A stretch of 64,000 bases of DNA from NCBI RefSeq assembly GCF_003003355.1, contig NZ_PVTQ01000007.1, positions 124,001 to 188,000 on the forward strand, given 5' to 3'. The notes below the pieces were generated by a model. The model was not told the DNA's origin and ran no database searches. It saw nothing but the letters and a program-made list of their open reading frames with translations. Below are positions 54,503 to 62,952 of this stretch, piece after piece. Every line of letters begins with the position of its first letter. Position 1 is the first letter of the stretch. A program made the position numbers and the translations under genes. Origin of the DNA: Donghicola tyrosinivorans. Lineage in GTDB: Bacteria > Pseudomonadota > Alphaproteobacteria > Rhodobacterales > Rhodobacteraceae.

Positions 54503-54540
54503 CGGTTGCGCCGCAGCAGATAATCAGCGAAGACGACAGA

Positions 54541-55239
54541 ATGAAAATCAGATCTGCAGCTTTTTCAGTTCATTTCCTGACCGCAACAGGCGCTTGTATC
54601 GCCATGCTGGCCATGTTGGCTGCCGTGGACCAGAATTGGTCCATGATGGTGCTTTGGCTGGTCGTCGCCTTTGCCGTGGACGGGATCGACGGCCCCTTGG
54701 CCCGCAAATACGATGTGGCTACCAACGCGCCCGAGATCGACGGCGTATTGATGGACCTGATCATCGACTATCTGACCTATGTGTTCATCCCTGCCTATGC
54801 GCTGTTCAAATCAGGCCTGCTGCCCGGCTGGACCGGATGGCTGGCCATTCTGGTGATCACCTTCACCAGTGCGCTTTATTTCGCGGACACGCGGATGAAG
54901 ACCGAAGACAAAAGTTTTCGCGGCTTTCCAGGCTGTTGGAACATGGCGGTGCTGCCTTTGTTCGCGCTGAAACCAAGCCCCGAGTTCATTGTAGGGCTGG
55001 TGATCGTGCTGGCGGTGTCGATGTTCCTGCCGTTGCGGTTCATCCATCCTGTGCGCACCAAGCGCTGGCGGATGGTATCGCTGCCGATTGCGCTGATCTG
55101 GACGCTTTCGGCGGCTTGGGCCGCTTGGGTTGATTTCCATCCTGCGAGTTGGGCGGGCTGGGTTCTTGGGGCCAGCTCGATCTATCTGGTAATGGTGGGG
55201 ATCGTGCAGCAGGTTATTCCGGCCCGCGCTGCGCGGTAA
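54541..55239 (+). CDS. pcs: Phosphatidylcholine synthase (CDP-alcohol phosphatidyltransferase)
   Basis: Condenses CDP-diacylglycerol with choline to make phosphatidylcholine in the inner membrane. 232 aa with about six helices. Segments AFSVHFLTATGACIAMLAML, VDGIDGPLARKYDVATN (DG..AR catalytic motif with a second Asp in IDYLTYV), FADTRMKTEDKSFRGFPGCW and FIHPVRTKRWRMV closely resemble Sinorhizobium Pcs. The start is placed at 54541, 38 bases after xerC. Confidence 0.88.
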   Translation: MKIRSAAFSVHFLTATGACIAMLAMLAAVDQNWSMMVLWLVVAFAVDGIDGPLARKYDVATNAPEIDGVLMDLIIDYLTYVFIPAYALFKSGLLPGWTGWLAILVITFTSALYFADTRMKTEDKSFRGFPGCWNMAVLPLFALKPSPEFIVGLVIVLAVSMFLPLRFIHPVRTKRWRMVSLPIALIWTLSAAWAAWVDFHPASWAGWVLGASSIYLVMVGIVQQVIPARAAR

Positions 55240-55248
55240 GCTGCGACA

Positions 55249-55310
55249 GGGGGCGCTGCCCCCTACGGGCCTGACGGCCCTACCCCCGAGGTATTTTTGC
55301 CAAGATGAAA
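55249..55310 (-). repeat. Extended dispersed element (copy D) with two small hairpins
   Basis: GGGGGCGCTGCCCCC and GGGCC-TGAC-GGCCC are followed by CCCCCGAGGTATTTTTGCCA and AGATGAAA. On the minus strand the tail reads TTTCATCTTGGCAAAAATAC, related to copies A-C. It lies 47 bases behind the ileS stop in ileS orientation. Confidence 0.65.
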
Positions 55311-55323
55311 TGGCAGATGTGAG

Positions 55324-55349
55324 AAGGGGCGCCTATTCGGGCGCCCCTT
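55324..55349 (-). terminator. Hairpin terminator of ileS
   Basis: AAGGGGCGCC / GGCGCCCCTT stem with a six-base loop directly behind the ileS stop; the T-tail is short. Confidence 0.7.
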
Positions 55350-55356
55350 TGACCGT

Positions 55357-58260
55357 TTAGCCGAGTGTCTCATCGCAGCGTTTGCAGGTTGCTGCGTGGC
55401 TGTGGGTGCCCACATCGGGCAGGATTTTCCAGCAGCGCTGGCATTTTTCCCCATCAGCCTTTTCGAAGACCACGCCGACGCCTGCCTGATCGGGGAGGCG
55501 GAAGGCCTCCGCCGGGGCGGGATCTGCGGTGAGCGAGATGCCGGAGGTGATGCAGATATCCTCAAACGCGACGGTTTTGAGCGCCGCGAGCATATCTGCG
55601 TCTTCGACATGGACCACGGGGGCCGCTTCGAGCGAGGCTCCGATGACCTTTTCGGTGCGCTGCACTTCAAGGGCGGCGGTGACCACGCGGCGCACTTTGC
55701 GGACGTTGGACCATTTGGCCGCCAGCGGCTCGTTCAGCCAGTCGGCGGGGGTTGCGGGGATGTCCTGCAGGTGGATCGAGCTGTCATCGCCCGGGAAGCG
55801 TTCGAGCCAGACTTCTTCCATGGTGAAGGTCAGGATCGGCGCAAGCCAGGTGGTCAGACGGTGGAACAGGATATCCATAACGGTGCGGGCCGCGCGGCGG
55901 CGGGTGCTGTCTGTGGCATCGCAGTAGAGCACGTCTTTGCGGATGTCGAAGTAGAAGGACGACAGTTCCACGGTGCAGAAGTTGAAGAGCTGCTGGAACA
56001 CACCTTGGAAGTCATAGGCGGTGTAGCCAATGCGAACCTTGTGATCCAGTTCCGCAAGGCGGTGCAGCACCCAGCGTTCCAGTTCGGGCATTTCCGACGG
56101 ATCAAGGCGCTCTGCCTCGGTGAAGCCGTCAAGGCTGCCCAAGAGGAATCGCATGGTGTTGCGCAGACGGCGGTAGCTGTCGGCGACGCCTTTCAGGATT
56201 TCCGGCCCGATGCGCAGGTCGGCGGTGTAGTCGGACTGTGCCACCCACAGACGCAGGATGTCCGCGCCGTACTGCTTGGTCACGTCTTCAGGGCTGACCG
56301 TGTTGCCGAGCGATTTGGACATCTTGTTGCCCTTCTCGTCCAGCGTGAAGCCGTGGGTCAGCACGCCGCGATAAGGCGCACGGCCCTTGGTGCCGCAAGC
56401 CTGCAACATCGAGCTGTGGAACCAGCCGCGGTGTTGGTCGGTGCCTTCCAGATAAAGGTCCGCGATGCCGTCTGCCGATCCGTCTGCGCGGTCACGCAGC
56501 ACAAAGGCGTGGGTTGAGCCGGAGTCGAACCACACGTCCAGAATGTCGAAGACTTGCTCGTAGTCGTCAGGGTTCACGGTATCGCCAAGGAAACGCTCTT
56601 TGGCGCCCTCTTTGTACCATGCGTCCGCGCCTTCGGCCTCGAACGCCTCATTGATGCGGGCGTTCACTTCGGGGCTGCGCAGCAGGAAGTCCTCATCGGT
56701 GGGCTTTGCGCCAACCTTGATGAAGCAGGTCAGCGGAACGCCCCATGCACGCTGGCGGGACAGAACCCAGTCAGGGCGCGCTTCGATCATCGAGAACAGA
56801 CGGTTGCGGCCGGTCTGCGGGGTCCACTTTACCAACTGGTCGATGCTGGTCAGGGCGCGTTCGCGGATGGTTTTGCCATAGGTGTCCTGACCGTCGCCAA
56901 CCGCACGGTCGATCGCCGCGAACCACTGGGGCGTGTTGCGGTAGATCACCGGCGCTTTGGAGCGCCACGAGTGCGGGTAGCTGTGCTTGACGCGGCCACG
57001 GGCGATGATGCCGCCAGCCTCGACCAGTTTGGCGATGACGGTGGTGTTGGCCTTGCCCTCTTTGCCCTTGCGGTCGAACACTTGCAGACCCGCGAAGAAC
57101 GGCACGTGATCAAGGAATTCCGATTCCTCGCCCACGTTATAGGTCATGCGGTCCATCCAGTTGCGGGCCACGAAGACTTCGTAGTCTTCCTGACCGTGGC
57201 TGGGGGCGGTGTGCACAAAGCCGGTACCTGCGTCGTCAGTCACGTGATCGCCATCAACCATCGGCACGTCGTAGTCCCAGAAGCCGTCGGCGCCATCCAG
57301 ACCGTTGAACGGGTGGGCACAGATCAGGCCTTCGAATTCGCTGGGGGCGATGTCGCGGACCTTGGTGAATTCGGTCACGCGGGATTTCTCTAGCGCGTCA
57401 GCGGCCAGAGTGTTCGCGAAGACGTACAGTTCGCCGGGGTTGGTCCAGCTTTCTTCCTGCGTCGCGTCGACACGGTAGAGGCCGTATTCGATGCCATTGC
57501 CGTAGGCGACCGCCTTGTTCGACGGGATGGTCCACGGGGTGGTGGTCCAGATCACAACGCGGGCGGTTTCCAGATCGCCGCCAGCATTCTGGAAGCGGAA
57601 GGGCACCCAGATCGTGTGGCTTTGGTGATCGTGGTATTCCACCTCGGCCTCGGCCAGAGCGGTCTTTTCGACAGGCGACCACATCACAGGCTTGGAGCCC
57701 TGATAGAGCGTGCCGGTCATCAGGAATTTCTGGAATTCCTCGGCGATCACGCGCTCGGCGTGGAAGTTCATGGTCAGATAGGGATCATCCCACGTGCCGG
57801 TGATGCCCAGACGTTTGAACTCTTTGCGCTGAACGTCGATCCAGCCCTCGGCGAACTTGCGGCATTCCTGACGGAAGTCGATGACAGGAACTTCATCCTT
57901 GTTCTTGCCCTTCTGGCGGTACTGTTCCTCGATCTTCCATTCGATGGGCAGCCCGTGGCAGTCCCAACCGGGGATGTAGCGTGCCTCGCGGCCCAGCATT
58001 TGCTGGCTGCGCACGATGAAATCCTTGAGTATCTTGTTCAGGGCGTGGCCGATGTGCAGGTGGCCGTTCGCATAGGGAGGGCCATCGTGCAGGATGAACG
58101 GCTCGCGCCCCTCGGCTTTGTTGCGAAGCTGCTGATAGATATCCATCTTTTCCCAACGGGCCAGCCATTCGGGCTCGCGCTTGGGCAGGCCTGCACGCAT
58201 CGGGAAGTCGGTCTTGGGCAGGAACAGGGTGTCTTTGTAGTCGGGCGTTTCGGCGCACAT
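55357..58260 (-). CDS. ileS: Isoleucyl-tRNA synthetase
   Basis: 967-aa class I aminoacyl-tRNA synthetase. HIGH motif at ~69-72 (PPYANGHLHIGHALNKI), an editing domain, KMSKS (EKGNKMSKSLGNTVSP, around residue 650), and C-terminal zinc cysteines CQRCW and CKRCD. The start at 58260 follows AAGGACG; an ATG nine codons earlier is less likely. Monocistronic. Confidence 0.97.
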   Translation of the reverse strand: MCAETPDYKDTLFLPKTDFPMRAGLPKREPEWLARWEKMDIYQQLRNKAEGREPFILHDGPPYANGHLHIGHALNKILKDFIVRSQQMLGREARYIPGWDCHGLPIEWKIEEQYRQKGKNKDEVPVIDFRQECRKFAEGWIDVQRKEFKRLGITGTWDDPYLTMNFHAERVIAEEFQKFLMTGTLYQGSKPVMWSPVEKTALAEAEVEYHDHQSHTIWVPFRFQNAGGDLETARVVIWTTTPWTIPSNKAVAYGNGIEYGLYRVDATQEESWTNPGELYVFANTLAADALEKSRVTEFTKVRDIAPSEFEGLICAHPFNGLDGADGFWDYDVPMVDGDHVTDDAGTGFVHTAPSHGQEDYEVFVARNWMDRMTYNVGEESEFLDHVPFFAGLQVFDRKGKEGKANTTVIAKLVEAGGIIARGRVKHSYPHSWRSKAPVIYRNTPQWFAAIDRAVGDGQDTYGKTIRERALTSIDQLVKWTPQTGRNRLFSMIEARPDWVLSRQRAWGVPLTCFIKVGAKPTDEDFLLRSPEVNARINEAFEAEGADAWYKEGAKERFLGDTVNPDDYEQVFDILDVWFDSGSTHAFVLRDRADGSADGIADLYLEGTDQHRGWFHSSMLQACGTKGRAPYRGVLTHGFTLDEKGNKMSKSLGNTVSPEDVTKQYGADILRLWVAQSDYTADLRIGPEILKGVADSYRRLRNTMRFLLGSLDGFTEAERLDPSEMPELERWVLHRLAELDHKVRIGYTAYDFQGVFQQLFNFCTVELSSFYFDIRKDVLYCDATDSTRRRAARTVMDILFHRLTTWLAPILTFTMEEVWLERFPGDDSSIHLQDIPATPADWLNEPLAAKWSNVRKVRRVVTAALEVQRTEKVIGASLEAAPVVHVEDADMLAALKTVAFEDICITSGISLTADPAPAEAFRLPDQAGVGVVFEKADGEKCQRCWKILPDVGTHSHAATCKRCDETLG

Positions 58261-58508
58261 GGGTGGCGTCCTTCGGTCTTGTCTCAATATCGGAAAGAGG
58301 TCGGCGCGGGCATCCCATACGCCTTGTCCCGGCGGCTCGTCTGGATCAGAGCGCCGGGCATATAATTCGAATAATGATCGCCATCATGCGTGTCATAGGC
58401 CGCCTTATAAGCCTGTGATCAGGGGCCGTAAAGCGCTGCGATGTATCGCCCCGTTGCGGCGCCCTGCCCCACCCCCTAGCTATGTAGTATCGCCCTAGGA
58501 GAGCCCCC

Positions 58509-58907
58509 ATGACACAGTCCATCACCGGAGAGCAGATCGACCATGTGGTCGCCCGTTTTTACGCGCGCGTGCGGGTCCATCCTGTGTTGGGGCCGGTGTT
58601 CAACGGACGCATCACGCCCGAGGCTTGGCCTGCCCACGAAGACAAGATCAGCCGCTTTTGGCGCAATGTGATCCTGCAAGAGCGGAACTATCACGGCTTT
58701 CCCATGCGCACGCACCTGCAAACCCCCGAACTGAAGGCCCCCATGTTCGCGGACTGGCTGGGGCTGTTTGATGAGGTTTTGCGCGAAGAACTGCCCCAAG
58801 ATGTGGCCGAGGCATGGTCCGGCATCGCCCACCGGATCGGCAAGGGGATGCGGATCGGCGTGGCGGATCGGGACGCTGACAAAGACGCGGTGCCCTCGCT
58901 CTTCTGA
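58509..58907 (+). CDS. Group III truncated haemoglobin
   Basis: 132-aa 2-on-2 globin. ITGEQIDHVVARFYARVRVH, then FWRNVILQERNYHGFPM and the likely proximal His69 (RTHL) match class III (TrHbP/Ctb) proteins. Such globins bind O2 or NO at low oxygen. Divergent from ileS. GAGAGCCCCC precedes the ATG. Role inferred; no FNR site was seen ahead of it. Confidence 0.9.
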   Translation: MTQSITGEQIDHVVARFYARVRVHPVLGPVFNGRITPEAWPAHEDKISRFWRNVILQERNYHGFPMRTHLQTPELKAPMFADWLGLFDEVLREELPQDVAEAWSGIAHRIGKGMRIGVADRDADKDAVPSLF

Positions 58908-58926
58908 AATTCCAATCGCCAACAAA

Positions 58927-58951
58927 AAAGCGCCCTCGGTTGGGGCGCTTT
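58927..58951 (+). terminator. Intrinsic terminator of the truncated haemoglobin gene
   Basis: AAAGCGCC / GGCGCTTT stem behind the globin stop, with an A-run before it; the T-tail is weak. Confidence 0.7.
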
Positions 58952-59182
58952 GGCTGTTTCTGGCTGGCGTGCGTGTCTTGCGGGCGGGCGTCGTGGCTGT
59001 CGTACAGATAGCTGCGGTGCGGGCTGGCGCGATACGTTGGGAGCAAGCTGGAAATCACTACGCGGGGCTGGCAAATGGCTGGCTGCGCGTCTTGAGCCCT
59101 TGATGCACCATGCCCCGCGAAGGGTCAAGAAAAATCTTTAGATTTCATATACTTGACAGATTTTATCGGACTTTACTCGCCT

Positions 59183-60178
59183 TCAGCTTTTGAAAAACCC
59201 TGTCAGAGCCCTTTGCACCACACCCCGCGCCGAGGGGCGCTTTTGGGCGGCAAATGGCAGGGGGCGGCAGACCTCGATCGCGGCAATACCGACGCGGGCG
59301 GTCAAAGCGCCGTTCACCAGACCTTCGCCAAAACGGCGGCTTAGCTTGCCCAAGATGCCGCCCCCAATCAGCGGCTCTAGCATATCGTCGCCCACGGCCA
59401 CGGCACCGGTCGCCACAAGGTGGGTCATCACCGCACGGGCCAGTCGCCAGCTGCCAATAAAACCGCCACGGCCGCCATAAACCTCTGCCACGCGGCGCAT
59501 CATGCGCAGGTTGGCCGTCAGCGCCCCAATCACATCGGCCAAGGCCAGCGGCACCATAGCGGTCACGGTTGCCACCTGACGGGCGGCAGCCTCAACCTCT
59601 TTCAAGGCGGCATTGTCCAGCGAGGCCAGAACTTCGCGCTCGGCCATCGCCAAGGCATCGCTTGCCTCAATGGCATCAGGCAGGCGTTCTTTCAGGCGGT
59701 CACGGCCCCAGCGGGTGTCGTCGCGCCCTGCATACAAAGTCTCAATCTGCCCGACCACTTTGCGGGCGGCGGCCAGATCGCCCGCCTCGGCAGCACGATG
59801 GGCAGCGTGCTGGATCTTATCTATCCGCGCCAAGCGGCTGATCGCGGCCAATTCGCGTCCGATGATCATCAAGCAGACCAGCGCGAAGGCGGCGAAAAGG
59901 GTCGTCACCGCATAGCCCAGAATCGGGTTCGCCGCGATGAGGCTGGTTACAAAGTTCCACGCCGCGACCGAGATCAGCGTCCCGATCAGCGACACCAGAA
60001 GGCCCCAGAACCACCGCGCCAAGGATGAAGGGCGCCGCGCGGTCAAGGCCGCAACGGTTTGCATCGCCTGCCCTTGGGGAGCCTCTGGCCCCATATCGGG
60101 GACCGGTGCCGCTTGGGCGGGGTTCGGCGCGTCCTGCGCCTCGTCCAGATCAAAGACAATGGGGCCTTTGCGGCTCAT
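59183..60178 (-). CDS. YcjF-like membrane protein (DUF697, TIGR01620)
   Basis: 331 aa. Two transmembrane helices (WFWGLLVSLIGTLISVAAWN; GYAVTTLFAAFALVCLMII) and a DUF697 region with TAMVPLALADVIGALTANLR and MMRRVAEVYGGRGGFIGSWR. YcjF is the usual partner of YcjX and belongs to the phage-shock-type envelope stress group in enterics. The start at 60178 overlaps the GNAT stop by four bases. Confidence 0.88.
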   Translation of the reverse strand: MSRKGPIVFDLDEAQDAPNPAQAAPVPDMGPEAPQGQAMQTVAALTARRPSSLARWFWGLLVSLIGTLISVAAWNFVTSLIAANPILGYAVTTLFAAFALVCLMIIGRELAAISRLARIDKIQHAAHRAAEAGDLAAARKVVGQIETLYAGRDDTRWGRDRLKERLPDAIEASDALAMAEREVLASLDNAALKEVEAAARQVATVTAMVPLALADVIGALTANLRMMRRVAEVYGGRGGFIGSWRLARAVMTHLVATGAVAVGDDMLEPLIGGGILGKLSRRFGEGLVNGALTARVGIAAIEVCRPLPFAAQKRPSARGVVQRALTGFFKS

Positions 60179-60618
60179 GCAGCGTTCCTTTCCCAAAGCA
60201 GATCAATCTCGGGCAAGCCATGATCGCTGTGTTTTCCGACAGACGTGCCCACCTCGGCAAAGCCTTCGCGGCGATAAAAGTTGCGAGCGGCCACGTTGCG
60301 TTTGAAGGTCCATAGTTCCAACCGGCTGTGGCGGGATTTGGCGGCATCCAGCAGCGCCTTGCCCACGCCTTGCCCACGTTCCGGCGGGGCCACAAACAGC
60401 GCGTGGACGAAATTGTCCTGCAACGCCAGAAACCCTTTGGGGCGGCCATCGCCCGCCACTGTCACCCAGCCGCGATCAATCATCATGGCGCAATTGGCGA
60501 TATCCTCTGCGCCCGAACACAGGCGGGGCAGCCAGTCATTTTCAGCAAAATAGCTGGACATCATTGCCCCAAGGGCGCCGCAGTCCAAGTCACGCGCGGG
60601 GCGCAACGTAATAGTCAT
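60175..60618 (-). CDS. GNAT N-acetyltransferase
   Basis: 147 aa with the acetyl-CoA loop PERGQGVGKALLDAAKS and C-terminal NVAARNFYRREGFAEVGTS. It is embedded between ycjX and ycjF with four-base overlaps on both sides, so expression is coupled with theirs. Substrate unknown. Confidence 0.88.
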   Translation of the reverse strand: MTITLRPARDLDCGALGAMMSSYFAENDWLPRLCSGAEDIANCAMMIDRGWVTVAGDGRPKGFLALQDNFVHALFVAPPERGQGVGKALLDAAKSRHSRLELWTFKRNVAARNFYRREGFAEVGTSVGKHSDHGLPEIDLLWERNAA

Positions 60619-62021
60619 AATTTGTCTCCGATTAGAAATTCAGCGGCACGGTCCAGACGAATATGGGGCGGACCGTCACCGGGGCGCAACGTCAGCGCAG
60701 CGGGGGCAAAGCGCATGGCCTCAAAATCCCCTTCCAGCCAGCTTTGCTGGTCATTGCCAAGTAAAATACGGGGGTCGGCGGGCAATTCACCGGGGTAGAG
60801 GGCGGCCATGCGGCCATCCTCTAGAAGCCGTCCGCGCACCACATCCAGCGACTGGCCATCATAGGCGCGGGTCTCTTCGGTGGTGGCGCGCAAGGCCGCC
60901 AGCGACATGGCCGAGGTTTCAGCCCCCGCAAAGCGGGCGCGTTCGCGGGCATCGCGGGTCAATTCCTCGATGATCGCGGTCAGGCGCTGGTGCTGGCTGT
61001 GATGCAGGTGGTCGGCCTTAGTGGCGGCGAACAGGATCTTTTCAACCCGCTTACCCATCAAAAGCTGGGTCAGAAAGGCATTCCGGCCAGGCCGGAAGGT
61101 GGACAGAATGCCCTGCATCGCATCGCGCATGTCCTGCACAGCCTCTGGCCCCCGATGCAGCGCACCCAGCACATCCACCAGCACCACCTGCCGGTCGATG
61201 CGGGCAAAGTGATCGCGGAAGAAGGGGCGCACCACCTGGGCTTTATACGCCTCAAACCGGTGCTCCATCGTGGTATAAAGGCTGCGGCGACCCACTTTCC
61301 CGACCTCAGGCAGCGGCGCAAAGGTCAGCACGGGCGAGCCTGCCAAATCACCGGGAAGCAAAAAGCGCCCCGGTGTGCAGTCCGAAAAGCCTTCAAGCCG
61401 CGCGGCATTCAGATAGGCCGAAAAGCGGCGGGCCAGTTCCTGCGCGTCAGTCTCGTTCAGGTCAGCCGTGCTGTCGGTGCTATCGGCCAGCGCCAGATAG
61501 GGTTCGCCCAAAGGACGACGGCGCAGGCGGTGCAGCACATCGGCGGACCACTGGGCATAGGTCTGATCCAGCAACGCCAGATCCAGCAGCCATTCACCGG
61601 GGTAATCCACGATATCAACATGAATGGTGCGCGGCCCCGACAGCCCGCCCAAAAGCCCCGAAGGCTGCACCCGCAAAGACAGCCGCAATTCACTAACCGC
61701 CCGCGTGCTATCCGGCCAGCGCGGATGGGCCGAGGTCAGATCGGCCAGATGCGCCTCATAGTCAAAGCGCGGCACGGTCATATCGGGCTGAGGCCGCAGA
61801 TAGGCCGCCAGAATGCGCCCCTCAGCGGCGGCAGTCAGATGGCCCATGCGCCCGCGATCCAGAAGGTTCGCCACCAGCGAGGTGATGAAAACCGTCTTGC
61901 CGGCCCGCGCCAGACCCGTCACACCCAGCCGGATCACCGGCTCGAACAGGGTCTCGCTGACCGTGTCGGTGAGGGTGTCGACGCTGCGCGCCAGCTCGTC
62001 TGCGATGCGACCGATGAACAA
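60615..62021 (-). CDS. YcjX-like GTP/ATP-binding protein
   Basis: 468-aa stress-associated P-loop NTPase. Walker [19 protein letters not shown] near residue 34, [20 protein letters not shown] as the family motif, and [11 protein letters not shown] as a specificity segment. First gene of ycjX-GNAT-ycjF. In enterics it is under PspF control; no sigma-54 site is visible here. Confidence 0.92.
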   Translation of the reverse strand: MFIGRIADELARSVDTLTDTVSETLFEPVIRLGVTGLARAGKTVFITSLVANLLDRGRMGHLTAAAEGRILAAYLRPQPDMTVPRFDYEAHLADLTSAHPRWPDSTRAVSELRLSLRVQPSGLLGGLSGPRTIHVDIVDYPGEWLLDLALLDQTYAQWSADVLHRLRRRPLGEPYLALADSTDSTADLNETDAQELARRFSAYLNAARLEGFSDCTPGRFLLPGDLAGSPVLTFAPLPEVGKVGRRSLYTTMEHRFEAYKAQVVRPFFRDHFARIDRQVVLVDVLGALHRGPEAVQDMRDAMQGILSTFRPGRNAFLTQLLMGKRVEKILFAATKADHLHHSQHQRLTAIIEELTRDARERARFAGAETSAMSLAALRATTEETRAYDGQSLDVVRGRLLEDGRMAALYPGELPADPRILLGNDQQSWLEGDFEAMRFAPAALTLRPGDGPPHIRLDRAAEFLIGDKL

Positions 62022-62130
62022 AAAAGGGCCTCCTGCGGGTGTTCGGCCTTTAGTTAAGCACTGCGGCGCGGCGAAACCAGAGGGGGAATACCATTCCGCC
62101 GCGCTTGCTCTGCACGGCGCAGAGGGCTAC

Positions 62131-62910
62131 ATGGCGGCCATGCCCAGATATGCTTTACTTGTCGAATATGATGGCGCGCCCTTTGCCGGATGGCAAAGGC
62201 AGGCCGACCAGCCCTCGGTTCAGGGGGCGATTGAGGCGGCTTTGGCCAAACTGGAACGGCGCGAACATACCATCGCCGCCGCTGGCCGCACAGACGCGGG
62301 CGTTCACGCCTACGGTCAGGTGGCCCATTGCGACATGGAAAAGGATTGGGACCCGTTCCGCCTGTCCGAGGCGCTGAACCACCACCTCAAGCCCCTGCCC
62401 GTGGCGATCCGCGATTGCCGCCGCGTAGGTGACGACTGGCACGCCCGCTTTTCGGCCTATGAACGGCAGTATATCTTTCGCCTGCTGAACCGCCGTGCGC
62501 CTGCAACGCATCTGAAAGGCTATGTCTGGCAAGTGGCCCACCCGCTGGAACTGGAACCCATGCAAGAGGCAGCGAATATGCTGCTGGGTCTGCATGATTT
62601 CACCACTTTTCGCGCGTCCATCTGCCAAGCGGCCTCGCCGGTTAAAACGCTGGACAAGTTCGACATCGAACAGATCGAAACCGAAAGCGGGACCGAGTTC
62701 CGCTTTCATCTGGCCGCCCGTAGTTTCCTGCACAATCAGGTGCGCAGCTTTGTCGGCACGCTTGAACGTGTGGGTGCAGGGTCGTGGCAGCCCGAGGATG
62801 TGCGCACCGCGCTAGAGGCTTGTGACCGCGCCGCATGCGGCCCCGTCAGCCCGCCCCAGGGACTGTATCTGTCCAAGGTCGGCTATCCTGACAACCCGTT
62901 TGATCTGTAA
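62131..62910 (+). CDS. truA: tRNA pseudouridine(38-40) synthase
   Basis: 259 aa. [19 protein letters not shown] at the N-terminus and the catalytic Asp55 in [15 protein letters not shown] are diagnostic. Start at 62131 because AGAGGGCTAC lies directly ahead; the next ATG (62140, MPRY) also fits homologues. Divergent from ycjX. Confidence 0.95.
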   Translation: MAAMPRYALLVEYDGAPFAGWQRQADQPSVQGAIEAALAKLERREHTIAAAGRTDAGVHAYGQVAHCDMEKDWDPFRLSEALNHHLKPLPVAIRDCRRVGDDWHARFSAYERQYIFRLLNRRAPATHLKGYVWQVAHPLELEPMQEAANMLLGLHDFTTFRASICQAASPVKTLDKFDIEQIETESGTEFRFHLAARSFLHNQVRSFVGTLERVGAGSWQPEDVRTALEACDRAACGPVSPPQGLYLSKVGYPDNPFDL

Positions 62911-62920
62911 GAGAAAATGC

Positions 62921-62948
62921 AAAAGGGCGCCCGTTGCGGCGCCCCTTG
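62921..62948. terminator. Terminator between truA and the DUF1513 gene
   Basis: AAAGGGCGCC / GGCGCCCCTT stem with one mismatch and a short loop between the convergent genes. Confidence 0.7.
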
Positions 62949-62952
62949 TGTT

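Noticed and set aside
58950-59141. Short plus-strand frame behind the truncated haemoglobin gene
   Set aside because: It begins in the globin terminator and has a Trp/Gly/Arg-rich composition with no site or family.
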